64,000 bases of DNA from a virus. This document shows, in pieces, positions 1 through 7,898 of this stretch. Numbering within the stretch: position 1 is the first letter of the stretch; every line of letters starts with the position of its first letter. The stretch is from the IMG/VR virus record IMGVR_UViG_3300013113_000701, positions 1 to 64,000 of that record, one strand, 5' to 3'. The position numbers were made by a program, and so were the translations under genes. The notes beneath the pieces were generated by a model. The model saw only the letters and a program-made list of their open reading frames with translations. It searched no databases and was not told where the DNA came from.

Positions 1-977
1 AAAATCATTACTCTATTACACTTCTGTTTTAAGTTGATAGCATCCCCACTCTTAATGATTATATCATTAGAGAACATGTCGATATTACTACCAGTAACAG
101 ATTCTAAAGTTATTTTTGTACAATTGTTAGCAATCTTTACACTGAAACAATCTTTAATTTTAATGTTTTGACAGAAGTTACCAATAACAACTCCAACGTT
201 AGACCCTTCAAATGCTTGAGTATAAACCCAAGTATCATCTCCTGGTAAACTCTGACCAACCACTGTTATAGTATTTTCAGGATGTAATGCAAAGTTTGCA
301 AACTGACTAATATCCGGACACAATCTAAAGTTCTCTTTTGGAGAACCATCTCTTACAGATACTTTATAGATTGAAGCAGATACATCATAAATGATATCAC
401 CTCTATCAACAAGTGCTGTATCAGGAACACCTGACGAAGTAGCAGTTTGTCTCGCAACAATATGGTTTCTAAAATCAAAAGGAACATCGTTTCCTTTTAA
501 AGTGTCAACTCTTCTATAGATAAAACCATTATCATCTACCGGAGTAACTCCGTGTGAATTTTGAGTTGGATCGTAATAAACAACATCTGTAGGATTCTCT
601 TCAGAAAGAGCAACTGCATTTATCTTACTATTAGACATTGCTAACACTAATAAGTGCTCTTTGTACTCCGTGTAACCTGGAGTTTGAGTATTTGCAAAAT
701 CTGTTTGAGATACAGAGTGTACATTCTCATATTCAAATCTATACCAAGTGCCAGGTATAAGAGTTTCATTTGCAATAGCTGTAGCTAAATCACCATAAGT
801 AATCTCAAGTAAATTTGCACCACCTCCAATAAGATCGCCCCAAAGAGATTCGATCATATCACAAAGTGCACGTTGAGTATTCTCAGCAGTTACTGCGAAG
901 TTATCATTCTTAAAAACCTTAGCGACTACCGAGTCGATAAGTTCTTGTTTTACTGTATATTTTGTTCCGTTTGCCAT
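1..977 (-). CDS. Tail appendage / receptor-binding candidate (partial, C-terminus off window)
   Basis: The gene starts at the ATG at 977 (Met-Ala-Asn-Gly) and stays open for 325 codons to the left edge, so the C-terminus is missing. Residues from about 250 on show short alternating hydrophobic/polar strands with regular Asn, Ile and Lys (for example NIKIKDCFSVKIANN), which suggests a right-handed beta-helix as in tail spikes and fibres. The N-terminal 100 residues are more globular and could anchor it to the virion. It is the last visible gene of a co-directional run of appendage genes and begins 3 bases past the stop of its neighbour. No catalytic motif is visible. The specific role in host recognition is inference. 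Confidence 0.7.
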   Translation of the reverse strand, partial: MANGTKYTVKQELIDSVVAKVFKNDNFAVTAENTQRALCDMIESLWGDLIGGGANLLEITYGDLATAIANETLIPGTWYRFEYENVHSVSQTDFANTQTPGYTEYKEHLLVLAMSNSKINAVALSEENPTDVVYYDPTQNSHGVTPVDDNGFIYRRVDTLKGNDVPFDFRNHIVARQTATSSGVPDTALVDRGDIIYDVSASIYKVSVRDGSPKENFRLCPDISQFANFALHPENTITVVGQSLPGDDTWVYTQAFEGSNVGVVIGNFCQNIKIKDCFSVKIANNCTKITLESVTGSNIDMFSNDIIIKSGDAINLKQKCNRVMI

Positions 978-980
978 GTC

Positions 981-1520
981 TTATGGGGTTGGTGTAATTT
1001 GCTTTAATACTGAACATCCAGGTGTTGGTACAGCACAATCAACAACACCTACTATTGTAGGTTGTGTAAATGCTGGAGTATAGAATGAGCAATATTCCCA
1101 TTCTCCTGATAATGCATTTGGATCCTTACATTCATTGTTCAACTCGATGTTCAACTCAGCAGCAAGTTCCTTCCATTTTTTTAAGTGCGTCCCGCCTAAT
1201 GATGCGGAAATACACGGTAAGTTATCTTGAACGCACTGTATTTTAAACTTACAAAATACTTCTTCAGAAATACAAGTACGATCTATACCTTCACGCTCCA
1301 TGTATGCATCAATATTGATGGCATAATGAAAGAGGTATATGTAGTGATTTGCGGATTTGTAAGCTCTCAAAGCCTCGGCAGCATTCCCTTTAAGGTCATG
1401 TTTCCAACCAAGATTGAGTAATCTCTCAACTTCGTCTTCTATGATTGCCCAAGCTCGGATATACTTATCCTCAACTACGTTTGGTATTGCTACCTTGTTA
1501 TATGGTCTTACTAAACTCAT
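981..1520 (-). CDS. Hypothetical appendage-region protein, 179 aa
   Basis: I do not recognise this protein. The first ~80 residues are predicted mostly helical (IIEDEVERLLNLGW, AAEALRAYKSANHYIY). The rest contains seven or more cysteines (CISEEVFCKFKIQC, CKDP, CAVPTPGC) and ends in a Pro/Thr tail. Its ATG overlaps the stop of the upstream 538-residue gene as TAATG, so the two are probably translationally coupled. The cysteine-rich C-terminus resembles in style, but not clearly in sequence, the end of that neighbour. A structural or assembly role for a tail appendage is likely from context only. Confidence 0.7.
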   Translation of the reverse strand: MSLVRPYNKVAIPNVVEDKYIRAWAIIEDEVERLLNLGWKHDLKGNAAEALRAYKSANHYIYLFHYAINIDAYMEREGIDRTCISEEVFCKFKIQCVQDNLPCISASLGGTHLKKWKELAAELNIELNNECKDPNALSGEWEYCSFYTPAFTQPTIVGVVDCAVPTPGCSVLKQITPTP

Positions 1521-3136
1521 TAGCTACAACTACTACATCCACTTGATGATGAAACTTGAACACCACCTCCACAGCTACCACAGTAACCAGGTTTAGTAGT
1601 ATTATAATAACTTCCACTTGGTGCAGGACCACAACCACAGTTTTGATCCGGACCTACCCAACTATAAACTCTTTGGCCTGCATCCACACCATCTGCAAAA
1701 GCTTGACCAAGACAACCTCTTCTACTACAGAATAAAGCCAACTTATTTAATACCTGATCAATAGAAGTAAGTTCATCAAGAGTACTTTGAGATAACCCAT
1801 TATAGAAGTTATTTAAAGCATACTGCTTATTCAACTTCATGAAATAAGTATAACTCATCAATAAAACTTGATTAAGTTCGTTATCAGGTGGGCAAGGTGC
1901 ACAATTATTTGTATCACCGCAAAGAATGTCAGTAATATAATTGGATATACAATTCTCGATTTCACAATGATTACTTATAATGTATTGTTCTTCAACTGGA
2001 TTGCTCTGACTATCTAAATAAGTAGCAGTCATGATGAATAAACCTGGATTGCTAAACGTCAAATCAATACTCTCAGCAGGATCCAAAGTACCATCTGTAA
2101 GAACTCCAACAATCCCATGTTGAGATACTGAGTAATCAAAAGGTACAGTAGAACTTCTATTTTCTACAGTGAATGTATTACATTCCTTATATGCAATATG
2201 AATAAAGTTACAAGTTTCAATGCAAGAGTTAACAATAAACTCAGTACCACATTCAAGATCGACAATCTTAGTCTCAATCTTATAAGTTCCCAACTCTTCC
2301 AAAGTGAAAGAAATCGCTGCATTTGCTGCAGGAATGTTTAATGGGAAGGTATCTTGAGGTGTAACTGCAACTGGATTTCCAGAAGGATCAACTACAGTAT
2401 AAATAATATTATGATCCGCTGGATCAGCACCAGGTCTGTTTAAAGTCCAAGATGGAGTAACTGTAATAACTTCACCTTTAGCATAACAACTTAAATCATC
2501 TGTTACAATAGGGTTGTTATTTGAAGTAAAAGATACAGATAAATCAGGACGGAACTCAGAAAGAGTTATGTTGGTATCTGTATCCAATACTAAGTAATCA
2601 GCAATTGGATCTTTAACACCCGCTGTTGTATTACCATGTTGAGATGTAGCATACATTCTCAAGTAATCAGTATTTTCTGTTACAATCTTAAGTTGGTAAC
2701 TACCAGGTGCTACAAAGTCAATCTTAGACCTACTACCTGTAGTATAAAGAATGTTATTAATATACCATGAAATACTTCCAACATAAGAAGAAGCCGAATA
2801 AGCATCCACTCTAAATGAACATGGATCAATAAACGCAAAAAAAGCAGGAGTAACTAAGTTGTGCTCCGGATCTCCAACAACAGTTATTGGAACCATAACA
2901 ATATCAACAGCTTTATCAGCCATATAAACATCGTCAATTGTTATAGAGTATGGGTGAAATCCTGTTTGAGTAACAGATATATCAACTGAAGCGTTGTTTG
3001 TTACCGAGGCTACAAGAGAGTTCGAACTCGAAACGTTCGTTGTTCCTCCTATATCAATACCTCCAGCATCTACATTTAAACCCACATGTGGATTTCCTAA
3101 ACCGTTGGTTTGAAGTACGTTTATTGTAAGATTCAT
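1520..3136 (-). CDS. Cys-rich Ig/PKD-like structural protein, 538 aa
   Basis: The N-terminal ~380 residues read as several beta-sandwich (Ig/PKD-like) modules: repeated strand patterns with Asp/Asn/Gly turns, such as the SWTLNRPG and GTYKIETKIVD stretches. A helical segment follows (NELNQVLLMSYTYFMKLN), then a C-terminus very rich in Cys, Gly and Ser (GYCGSCGGG, ending SGCSSCS). Such Ig-like chains are common on phage surfaces and appendages. The Cys-rich tip could be disulfide-stabilised or metal-binding. It overlaps the upstream spanin-like gene by 4 bases. A surface role is inference; no enzymatic motif is visible. Confidence 0.75.
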   Translation of the reverse strand: MNLTINVLQTNGLGNPHVGLNVDAGGIDIGGTTNVSSSNSLVASVTNNASVDISVTQTGFHPYSITIDDVYMADKAVDIVMVPITVVGDPEHNLVTPAFFAFIDPCSFRVDAYSASSYVGSISWYINNILYTTGSRSKIDFVAPGSYQLKIVTENTDYLRMYATSQHGNTTAGVKDPIADYLVLDTDTNITLSEFRPDLSVSFTSNNNPIVTDDLSCYAKGEVITVTPSWTLNRPGADPADHNIIYTVVDPSGNPVAVTPQDTFPLNIPAANAAISFTLEELGTYKIETKIVDLECGTEFIVNSCIETCNFIHIAYKECNTFTVENRSSTVPFDYSVSQHGIVGVLTDGTLDPAESIDLTFSNPGLFIMTATYLDSQSNPVEEQYIISNHCEIENCISNYITDILCGDTNNCAPCPPDNELNQVLLMSYTYFMKLNKQYALNNFYNGLSQSTLDELTSIDQVLNKLALFCSRRGCLGQAFADGVDAGQRVYSWVGPDQNCGCGPAPSGSYYNTTKPGYCGSCGGGVQVSSSSGCSSCS

Positions 3137-3612
3137 TTTACAAGTGTTTTAAGTAGAAAAATAGTAACTGTGCAAATTCCAGCACCGGCTCCAAACATTT
3201 TCCACTGTCGTTTTTTCAGCTCCCCAACTTGAATATTCAACCGTTCGTTTTCTATGTCAACTTCAGCGAGCATTTGTGAACATTCATCTAAACTCTGTAA
3301 AACAACAGACTTTTGATGGTTGGTACTATCGATCTCAGCCTCTAAACTCTCCGCTATAAGTTTGTGTGACTTGCGAAGTGAGTCAAGGGTTTGTTCGACA
3401 CCTGGAAGCTCCTTCTTTATTTCCTCAAGATTCTTCTTGTATAGATAAAACTCTGTAAACTTCTTAGGGCTCATCTGAACCATCTGACATGAATCAACTT
3501 TCACGATTGAAATTGAATCATTATCACACTGTCCAAATGTAGTAAAACTTGCTAACAGTAACAAGATTATTATTCCGTAGTGGGATCTACCCCTTGTGTT
3601 TCTTTTATCCAT
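3133..3612 (-). CDS. Membrane/periplasmic coiled-coil protein, spanin-like candidate (159 aa)
   Basis: After a basic N-terminus there is a hydrophobic stretch (IIILLLLASFTTFGQ) that looks like a Bacteroidetes signal peptide or anchor. A long charged coiled coil follows (about residues 50-135), then a C-terminal transmembrane segment (GAGICTVTIFLLKTL). It overlaps the 113-residue gene upstream by 43 bases in another frame, and both sit directly behind holin-like and lysin genes. Coiled-coil membrane proteins in overlapping pairs within lysis cassettes are typical of spanins, which fuse inner and outer membranes. I see no classical lipobox, so the outer-membrane partner is not proven. Confidence 0.7.
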   Translation of the reverse strand: MDKRNTRGRSHYGIIILLLLASFTTFGQCDNDSISIVKVDSCQMVQMSPKKFTEFYLYKKNLEEIKKELPGVEQTLDSLRKSHKLIAESLEAEIDSTNHQKSVVLQSLDECSQMLAEVDIENERLNIQVGELKKRQWKMFGAGAGICTVTIFLLKTLVK

Positions 3613-3911
3613 GTGAGTGCTTCTATTACATCATTATCTGTTACAGTTATAATAGAATGTTTCTTAATGATCGATATTGTAGAGTCCAACTTATAGTTGA
3701 TATCGTCTCGAACAGATATTAAAGAATCTCTTTCAATTTGCAGTTCGCGAATCGCGATACTATCTGCCAAAATCAAGCTATCTCTAACAGCCTGGGATTT
3801 TTGAAACTCTTCAAACTTACTTTCATAGGATTTGTCTACTCCTATTTTAGTAAGACCGCCTGTACCGATTATGATCAATACAATACCAATCAATAGTTTA
3901 ATATTACCCAT
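3570..3911 (-). CDS. Rz-like inner-membrane coiled-coil protein, i-spanin candidate (113 aa)
   Basis: One N-terminal transmembrane segment (LLIGIVLIIIGTGGLT, residues 5-20) is followed by a charged, heptad-like region rich in Glu, Arg, Asp and Ser (about residues 28-90). This is the layout of Rz-type inner-membrane spanins. It overlaps the holin-like gene upstream by 8 bases and the 159-residue coiled-coil gene downstream by 43 bases, in a cassette that also holds a lysin candidate. The role in disrupting the outer membrane is inferred from topology and context, because spanins share little sequence. Confidence 0.7.
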   Translation of the reverse strand: MGNIKLLIGIVLIIIGTGGLTKIGVDKSYESKFEEFQKSQAVRDSLILADSIAIRELQIERDSLISVRDDINYKLDSTISIIKKHSIITVTDNDVIEALTWIKETQGVDPTTE

Positions 3912-4131
3912 ATTGTCCTGTTTTTTTATCCGAAGGTCTCATTGTATCACCCAACACATATGATATGATAGGAATGTTTAATAAAGAAAGACCTGTACCT
4001 AATGCGGTCAAGTCTGCTTTCATATGAACTCCGTATAAAAATATGATCGCATTCGTAATGAAAGCAAACACACAAAATCTCAAACGCTTACTCTTTGGTA
4101 GGCGAAGGTTTATCTTCTTCTTGTTTTCCAT
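3904..4131 (-). CDS. Holin-like small two-TM protein (75 aa)
   Basis: A basic N-terminus (KKKINLRLPKSKRLR) leads into a transmembrane segment (FCVFAFITNAIIFLYGV). A second hydrophobic segment (about residues 42-58, LTALGTGLSLLNIPIISYVLG) follows, then a short polar tail. Size, topology and position between a lysin candidate and coiled-coil membrane proteins fit a holin or antiholin. The LGTGLSLLNIP-type segment resembles small membrane proteins I associate with phage lysis regions, but I cannot name a family with certainty. It overlaps both neighbours, as expected in a tightly coupled lysis operon. Confidence 0.7.
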   Translation of the reverse strand: MENKKKINLRLPKSKRLRFCVFAFITNAIIFLYGVHMKADLTALGTGLSLLNIPIISYVLGDTMRPSDKKTGQYG

Positions 4132-4306
4132 CTATTTTAGCAAATAATCGTTTTAAATAACGATTGATTAAAAATCCTACAACACCTCCGACGATAGCCC
4201 CTATCGCGGATAATACTATTGTTTGTAATACAACACCAACAAAGCTCGCAGCTCCAACGCTACCTAAAATTGTTCCTAACATCTCTTTTGACTGATCTCC
4301 GTTCAT
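4088..4306 (-). CDS. Holin-like small membrane protein (72 aa)
   Basis: The protein has a hydrophobic hairpin (about residues 12-50, with SVGAASFVGVVLQTIVL and AIGAIVGGVVGFLI) and a charged C-terminal tail (KRLFAKIDGKQEEDK). The Gly/Ala-rich segments and basic/acidic tail are typical of class II holins. It lies directly after the lysin candidate (2-base gap) and overlaps the second small membrane protein by 44 bases. Two holin-like genes side by side may be a holin/antiholin pair. Function is inferred from topology and neighbours only. Confidence 0.7.
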   Translation of the reverse strand: MNGDQSKEMLGTILGSVGAASFVGVVLQTIVLSAIGAIVGGVVGFLINRYLKRLFAKIDGKQEEDKPSPTKE

Positions 4307-4308
4307 TG

Positions 4309-4932
4309 TTAAAAGTCTTTTTCCTCAAGTAAAGTATAAGTAAAAGTCTCCCCTTGACCGTATTCAACTTGTGTTTTACAAAGAGCAATCAGCCTATCGT
4401 AATCAGTAGGTTTCTGTACTACTTGGCATCCTGCCGAATACATTCCTACATTCAACAATTGTTTCCATTTAGAGGCTCTGTGAATGTTAGTTTTAGCGAT
4501 CGAGGTTTCAACTTGGTTCGAATCCTGGTATAGGTTAAAATCTAACTTTGTATCTTTGGAGTTGTCTCTAACATACTTCATGGGCTTAATCTGCTCCAAG
4601 GCAGTATAAGACCTTGAAGGTCTGCTTCGATTATGCAATCCAATCTTAAAAACTCCGCGATATTGATCTGGAACCATTATGATTGTACCCCCGCTATTCA
4701 TTGGATTAAGTAGCCAATGTTTCCCCGGGTCCGTTGTACAAGAGAAGATCTCATGTCTTTCGACATTATTGTGATCTGTGTACAATACATGAATTTCATC
4801 ATCGAAAGCATCGGAAGCACTATTGGTAGAACGTATACCAATGATGTTTAAGTTGTACATTCCTCGGTCAAAAAACTTGTACCCCTTAGACATTAACACT
4901 TGCTCAATGTGATTTCTTGATATATTCTTCAT
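4309..4932 (-). CDS. Endolysin candidate with YkuD-like H...SxGC motif (207 aa)
   Basis: The C-terminal half carries the pattern NIHRAS (His151) followed by VGMYSAGCQVV (Cys169). This matches the His and S-x-G-C active-site arrangement of L,D-transpeptidase/YkuD-like cell-wall enzymes and a related family of phage lysis proteins. The N-terminal half (KGYKFFDRG, NLNIIGIRS, TTDPG) is a pattern I recall from cell-wall proteins of Bacteroidetes phages. There is no signal peptide, so export would depend on the adjacent holins. It heads a cassette of two holin-like and two spanin-like genes, which supports a role as the main lysin. The exact bond cleaved cannot be told from sequence. Confidence 0.65.
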   Translation of the reverse strand: MKNISRNHIEQVLMSKGYKFFDRGMYNLNIIGIRSTNSASDAFDDEIHVLYTDHNNVERHEIFSCTTDPGKHWLLNPMNSGGTIIMVPDQYRGVFKIGLHNRSRPSRSYTALEQIKPMKYVRDNSKDTKLDFNLYQDSNQVETSIAKTNIHRASKWKQLLNVGMYSAGCQVVQKPTDYDRLIALCKTQVEYGQGETFTYTLLEEKDF

Positions 4933-4989
4933 GTTGTATTAGATTACGCAATCTGTCCTCCTTTGTTATAAAGATATGTAAAATAAATA

Positions 4990-5136
4990 TCAAAAAGAAG
5001 TGGGCCAATAAAACCAATCGGGACTTATATATGCTTTTTGACATATTATCGACTTATATTTACCTAACCTAAAGAGTTCCGATGTATTTTCTACCAAGGC
5101 TATAATATCGGAATTTCCTATTTCTTTAAATTTCAT
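4990..5136 (-). CDS. Short duplicate of an N-terminal module (48 aa)
   Basis: The start at 5136 gives a protein beginning MKFKEIGNSDIIALVENTS. This closely matches the first ~30 residues of the 190-residue protein at 7223-7795 (MKFKDITSIDVIGLIENAS, then LFRLxKYKS in both). Here the shared module ends after about 30 residues and is followed by a short unrelated tail ending PTSF. It may be a truncated gene left by recombination, or a small protein that uses the same docking helix. An upstream start at 5178 would overlap the preceding gene, so I prefer 5136. Confidence 0.5.
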   Translation of the reverse strand: MKFKEIGNSDIIALVENTSELFRLGKYKSIICQKAYISPDWFYWPTSF

Positions 5137-5147
5137 GTTAAAATGAT

Positions 5148-6785
5148 TTATATTCCACCCCCATCTACTATTGTACAACCCTGTGTATTAACTAAATAAC
5201 CTCTAACATCTTCACTTTCACCACCTATTTCATACTTTGCTGAACCAAAATTCCAAGGAGTATTATTTTGCAATATTATTGTAGGGGCTCCCAATGTCCA
5301 CCCAGTCCAAGCAACCAATGATAATTGATAATTTGAATTTGTGAAAGCTGTACCATTTAAAAATGAAGAAGCATGAGTAACACTTGTGACATCCCACGAA
5401 TCCAAGCCGTCACCTTCAAATACTGAACATAATTCAAATGTATGTCTAAAATCAGTTATATTGCTTGTGTTCCAAGCGGATAAATCTTGATTTAACGAAG
5501 AACAACCCCTAAACGCCTTATACATCCCTGTGCAGCTTGATAAATCCCATCCACTTATATTTCCGTTAAATGAAGTACAGTTCTCGAAAGTACTATTGAA
5601 CTCAGTTACTTGGGAAACATCAAAATTCTCAATACCCAAACCAACAAAGGGAGTTCCCGAGAACATGCCTGAAACGGTTGTCACCCCTGTTGTTGTCCAT
5701 AGAGAAACATCTTGATTAAAAGCCGTTGATTTTAAAAACGATTGACACTGCCCCGATAAAGCCCAGTTGAGATTTTGGTTAAATATAGTAGCATTTTGAA
5801 AGGTCCCTCTAAAATCTGAACCATTAGCAGTGTTCCAATTTGATAAATTTTTATTGAAATTTGAACAACTATAAAAAGTTCTATAAAAAGCTGTAACGTT
5901 TGAAGTGTCCCATGAATCTATATCAGCATTGAACAAAGAACATAAATTAAATGTAGATTGTAAACTTGTTAAAGAATTACTTATATTCCAAGAATCCAAG
6001 CCTAACCCCTCAAAATTATCACAACCGTTAAAAGTACTTGATAAAGAAGTAACCCCTGAAACGTCCCAACTTGATAAATCTTGATTAAATGAATTACAGT
6101 TAAAGAAAGTACTTTGCATAGTACCATTCCAAACATAACCCGTTAATGGCTGGTTGAAATTAACACAACCACTAAACATTTCCCTAAAATCGTTAGCGTT
6201 GCTAAGATCCCAATCAAGAGCCCCGTTATAATTAATACAACCTTTAAAGGTTTGATAAAAAGTTGTTATTGTTGAAATATCCCACCCACTTAAAGTTTCA
6301 TTTTCTAAAGAATGGCAACCTTCAAAGGTTTCATTCATATTCGTTAATAAGGATAAATCAGGCGTATCTGTTGCGGTTATTTTTAAATTAGAACAACCTA
6401 TAAAAGCTGAGTTCATACTTGTAAAAGTACAAGCCCCCCATTGCTTAACATCCACTAAAGAACTCTTTGTAGTAGATTCAAACATTTTAAAGTAAGTTAA
6501 ATTTTCACTCACCGTAACATCATATACACCCGAATCATTATAAGTATGGCTTAAAAGTATATCATTTTCATCCGTTGTTATTGTTTGGTTCCCATCGCCC
6601 CAATCAACTGTAATTTCTCCAGTAAAATCAATTTTTAAATCAAAAGAGTTTGTACCACCCAAGATAGTATCAACTTGAAACGAAAACAACGACGCATCAA
6701 TGGAGGTAAGTGTTTTTTTCCAACTCACACCTCTCGGGTTAAAAGCGTTAACTCCACCACCTATACTTGCGTACACTTCACCCAT
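5148..6785 (-). CDS. BspA/DUF285-type repeat protein, receptor-binding candidate (545 aa)
   Basis: After a short N-terminus (possible virion anchor) comes a PKD-like strand pair with DWGDGN at residues 61-66. From about residue 130 to 510 there are many ~24-26-residue repeats of the form F-x-G-C-x-x-(F/L)-N-x-x-(L/I)-S-x-W-(D/N)-(V/T)-S-x-(V/I)-T-x-(F/M)-x-x-(T/M)-F. This is the signature of BspA-like leucine-rich/DUF285 surface repeats (for example FNQDLSSWDVSGVTSLSSTF). In bacteria these repeats occur in adhesins. On a phage, among appendage genes, a receptor-binding role is the simplest inference. The C-terminus ends in a Gly-rich VDGGGI tail. Confidence 0.85.
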   Translation of the reverse strand: MGEVYASIGGGVNAFNPRGVSWKKTLTSIDASLFSFQVDTILGGTNSFDLKIDFTGEITVDWGDGNQTITTDENDILLSHTYNDSGVYDVTVSENLTYFKMFESTTKSSLVDVKQWGACTFTSMNSAFIGCSNLKITATDTPDLSLLTNMNETFEGCHSLENETLSGWDISTITTFYQTFKGCINYNGALDWDLSNANDFREMFSGCVNFNQPLTGYVWNGTMQSTFFNCNSFNQDLSSWDVSGVTSLSSTFNGCDNFEGLGLDSWNISNSLTSLQSTFNLCSLFNADIDSWDTSNVTAFYRTFYSCSNFNKNLSNWNTANGSDFRGTFQNATIFNQNLNWALSGQCQSFLKSTAFNQDVSLWTTTGVTTVSGMFSGTPFVGLGIENFDVSQVTEFNSTFENCTSFNGNISGWDLSSCTGMYKAFRGCSSLNQDLSAWNTSNITDFRHTFELCSVFEGDGLDSWDVTSVTHASSFLNGTAFTNSNYQLSLVAWTGWTLGAPTIILQNNTPWNFGSAKYEIGGESEDVRGYLVNTQGCTIVDGGGI

Positions 6786-6789
6786 ATCA

Positions 6790-6981
6790 TTATACTTTAA
6801 GTTCTTCTACACGATTTAATCTAAGAAGTTCACTATCAAACGTTTCAATAATTCTCCCATTTTTAGTAGCAACTTCTGTGGTAGTATCTTTAAAGATAAC
6901 ACCATCTGTAATAAATTTACCATCAGACTCCGTAATGACATAATGAACATCTACATCTACGTCTGCTTTCAAAACCAACAT
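6790..6981 (-). CDS. Small hypothetical protein, 63 aa
   Basis: I do not recognise this protein. It is mostly predicted beta strands (LKADVDVDVHYVITE, KNGRIIETFD) with a charged C-terminus, and carries no signal peptide or membrane segment. It lies 4 bases downstream in transcription from the 76-residue gene and directly precedes the DUF285 repeat protein. Small beta proteins in this position can be adaptors or chaperones for the tail tip, but that is only inferred from context. Confidence 0.55.
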   Translation of the reverse strand: MLVLKADVDVDVHYVITESDGKFITDGVIFKDTTTEVATKNGRIIETFDSELLRLNRVEELKV

Positions 6982-6987
6982 ATCAAT

Positions 6988-7218
6988 TTAAGTTAAATAA
7001 GTTATTAGAATCTTACCTGATCCCGGATTGTATTGTATTGAATCCACTGTGTCTTGTCCGGTTGCGTTATACACCAACGGTGTACCATTGGGTATATCGA
7101 CACCATCCACACTTGCATCATCCGACTGTATGAGTAATGATAACCCAACAACTCCAGCCGTAGTGGTCCCAGGAGTAGATACCTCTACAATCTGAGGTGT
7201 TTTAGTTGATACTCCCAT
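6988..7218 (-). CDS. Duplicated beta module, tail-region protein (76 aa)
   Basis: Residues 10-76 align closely with the C-terminal ~70 residues of the upstream 190-residue protein. Shared features are GVVGLSLLI(Q/F)SDDA, DGVxxPNG, a TVDSI motif and the ending ILITYLT / IILTYLT. This is therefore a tandem duplication of one domain, here as a free-standing gene. The repeated compact beta fold and location suggest a structural or trimer-forming module on an appendage. No catalytic residues are recognisable. Confidence 0.7.
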   Translation of the reverse strand: MGVSTKTPQIVEVSTPGTTTAGVVGLSLLIQSDDASVDGVDIPNGTPLVYNATGQDTVDSIQYNPGSGKILITYLT

Positions 7219-7222
7219 TGTG

Positions 7223-7795
7223 TTAAGTTAAATAAGTTAGAATAATAAAACCAGCACCAGGATCATACGAAATAGAGTCAACTGTATTTGACTCGTTGGC
7301 ATTATAAGATATTGAAAAACCATTTGGCACAGTAACACCATCTATTGTAGCATCATCTGAAAATATCAATAATGACAACCCAACAACCCCCTGTGTGGAT
7401 GTTCCCGCAATAGTCGCCTTTTCAATAGATGGTATTCTCAAGGTTGATGTTGACGGATTCACCCCATTGTAAACAATAGTTCCATCCACTTCAACAACAC
7501 CGTAACCTGTAATAGCCAGACCACCAGATCCAACATTCTCAGGTGTTTTTTCAAGCACAACAACACCTTCAATTAAAAGTATAACATCCTCACTTGTGTC
7601 AAATGTTGTAAATCCTCGATCTAATGCCCTTGCATTCTCTCCATCGGTTGTTCCATAGAACCCTGATCTCGCCAAGCCCAAACCGATGTAGTTTTCTACA
7701 TATTTTTTAGACTTATACTTCTGCAATCTAAACAAAGTAGATGCGTTCTCAATGAGACCTATTACATCTATACTTGTTATGTCTTTAAATTTCAT
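7223..7795 (-). CDS. Two-module appendage protein with duplicated ends (190 aa)
   Basis: I start it at 7795 (MKFKDITS) rather than at an upstream in-frame ATG at 7888. The N-terminus then matches that of the 48-residue protein at 4990-5136, and the upstream extension is hydrophobic, Cys-rich and unlike neighbouring proteins. Residues 1-32 form the shared docking-like module. The middle (residues 35-115) contains FYGTTDGENARALDRG and beta strands. The last ~70 residues are duplicated in the 76-residue protein that follows. The patchwork suggests domain shuffling among fibre or adaptor proteins. Confidence 0.75.
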   Translation of the reverse strand: MKFKDITSIDVIGLIENASTLFRLQKYKSKKYVENYIGLGLARSGFYGTTDGENARALDRGFTTFDTSEDVILLIEGVVVLEKTPENVGSGGLAITGYGVVEVDGTIVYNGVNPSTSTLRIPSIEKATIAGTSTQGVVGLSLLIFSDDATIDGVTVPNGFSISYNANESNTVDSISYDPGAGFIILTYLT

Positions 7796-7839
7796 CTTGT
7801 TAGTTTTTTTTAGTTCCTCTGTTTCCTCAAAACAACTAA

Positions 7840-7868
7840 CGTATCTTGTACATATATGCCAAGATACG
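7840..7868 (-). terminator. Inverted repeat, possible terminator
   Basis: A perfect 9-bp inverted repeat (CGTATCTTG / CAAGATACG, 11-base loop) lies in the gap after the stop of the 1,080-residue gene and before the appendage genes. On the minus strand it is followed by TTAGTTGTTTTG, which is T-rich but not a clean run. It could be a weak terminator or attenuator between the ejection-protein and appendage sections, or an operator, since the loop contains a TGTAC half-site. Confidence 0.4.
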
Positions 7869-7898
7869 AAAATACTACATAGAAACATAATTAAAACA

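Noticed and set aside
4990-7795. A diversity-generating retroelement behind the duplicated appendage modules
   Set aside because: No reverse transcriptase gene and no template/variable repeat pair with adenine-directed changes is seen in this window.
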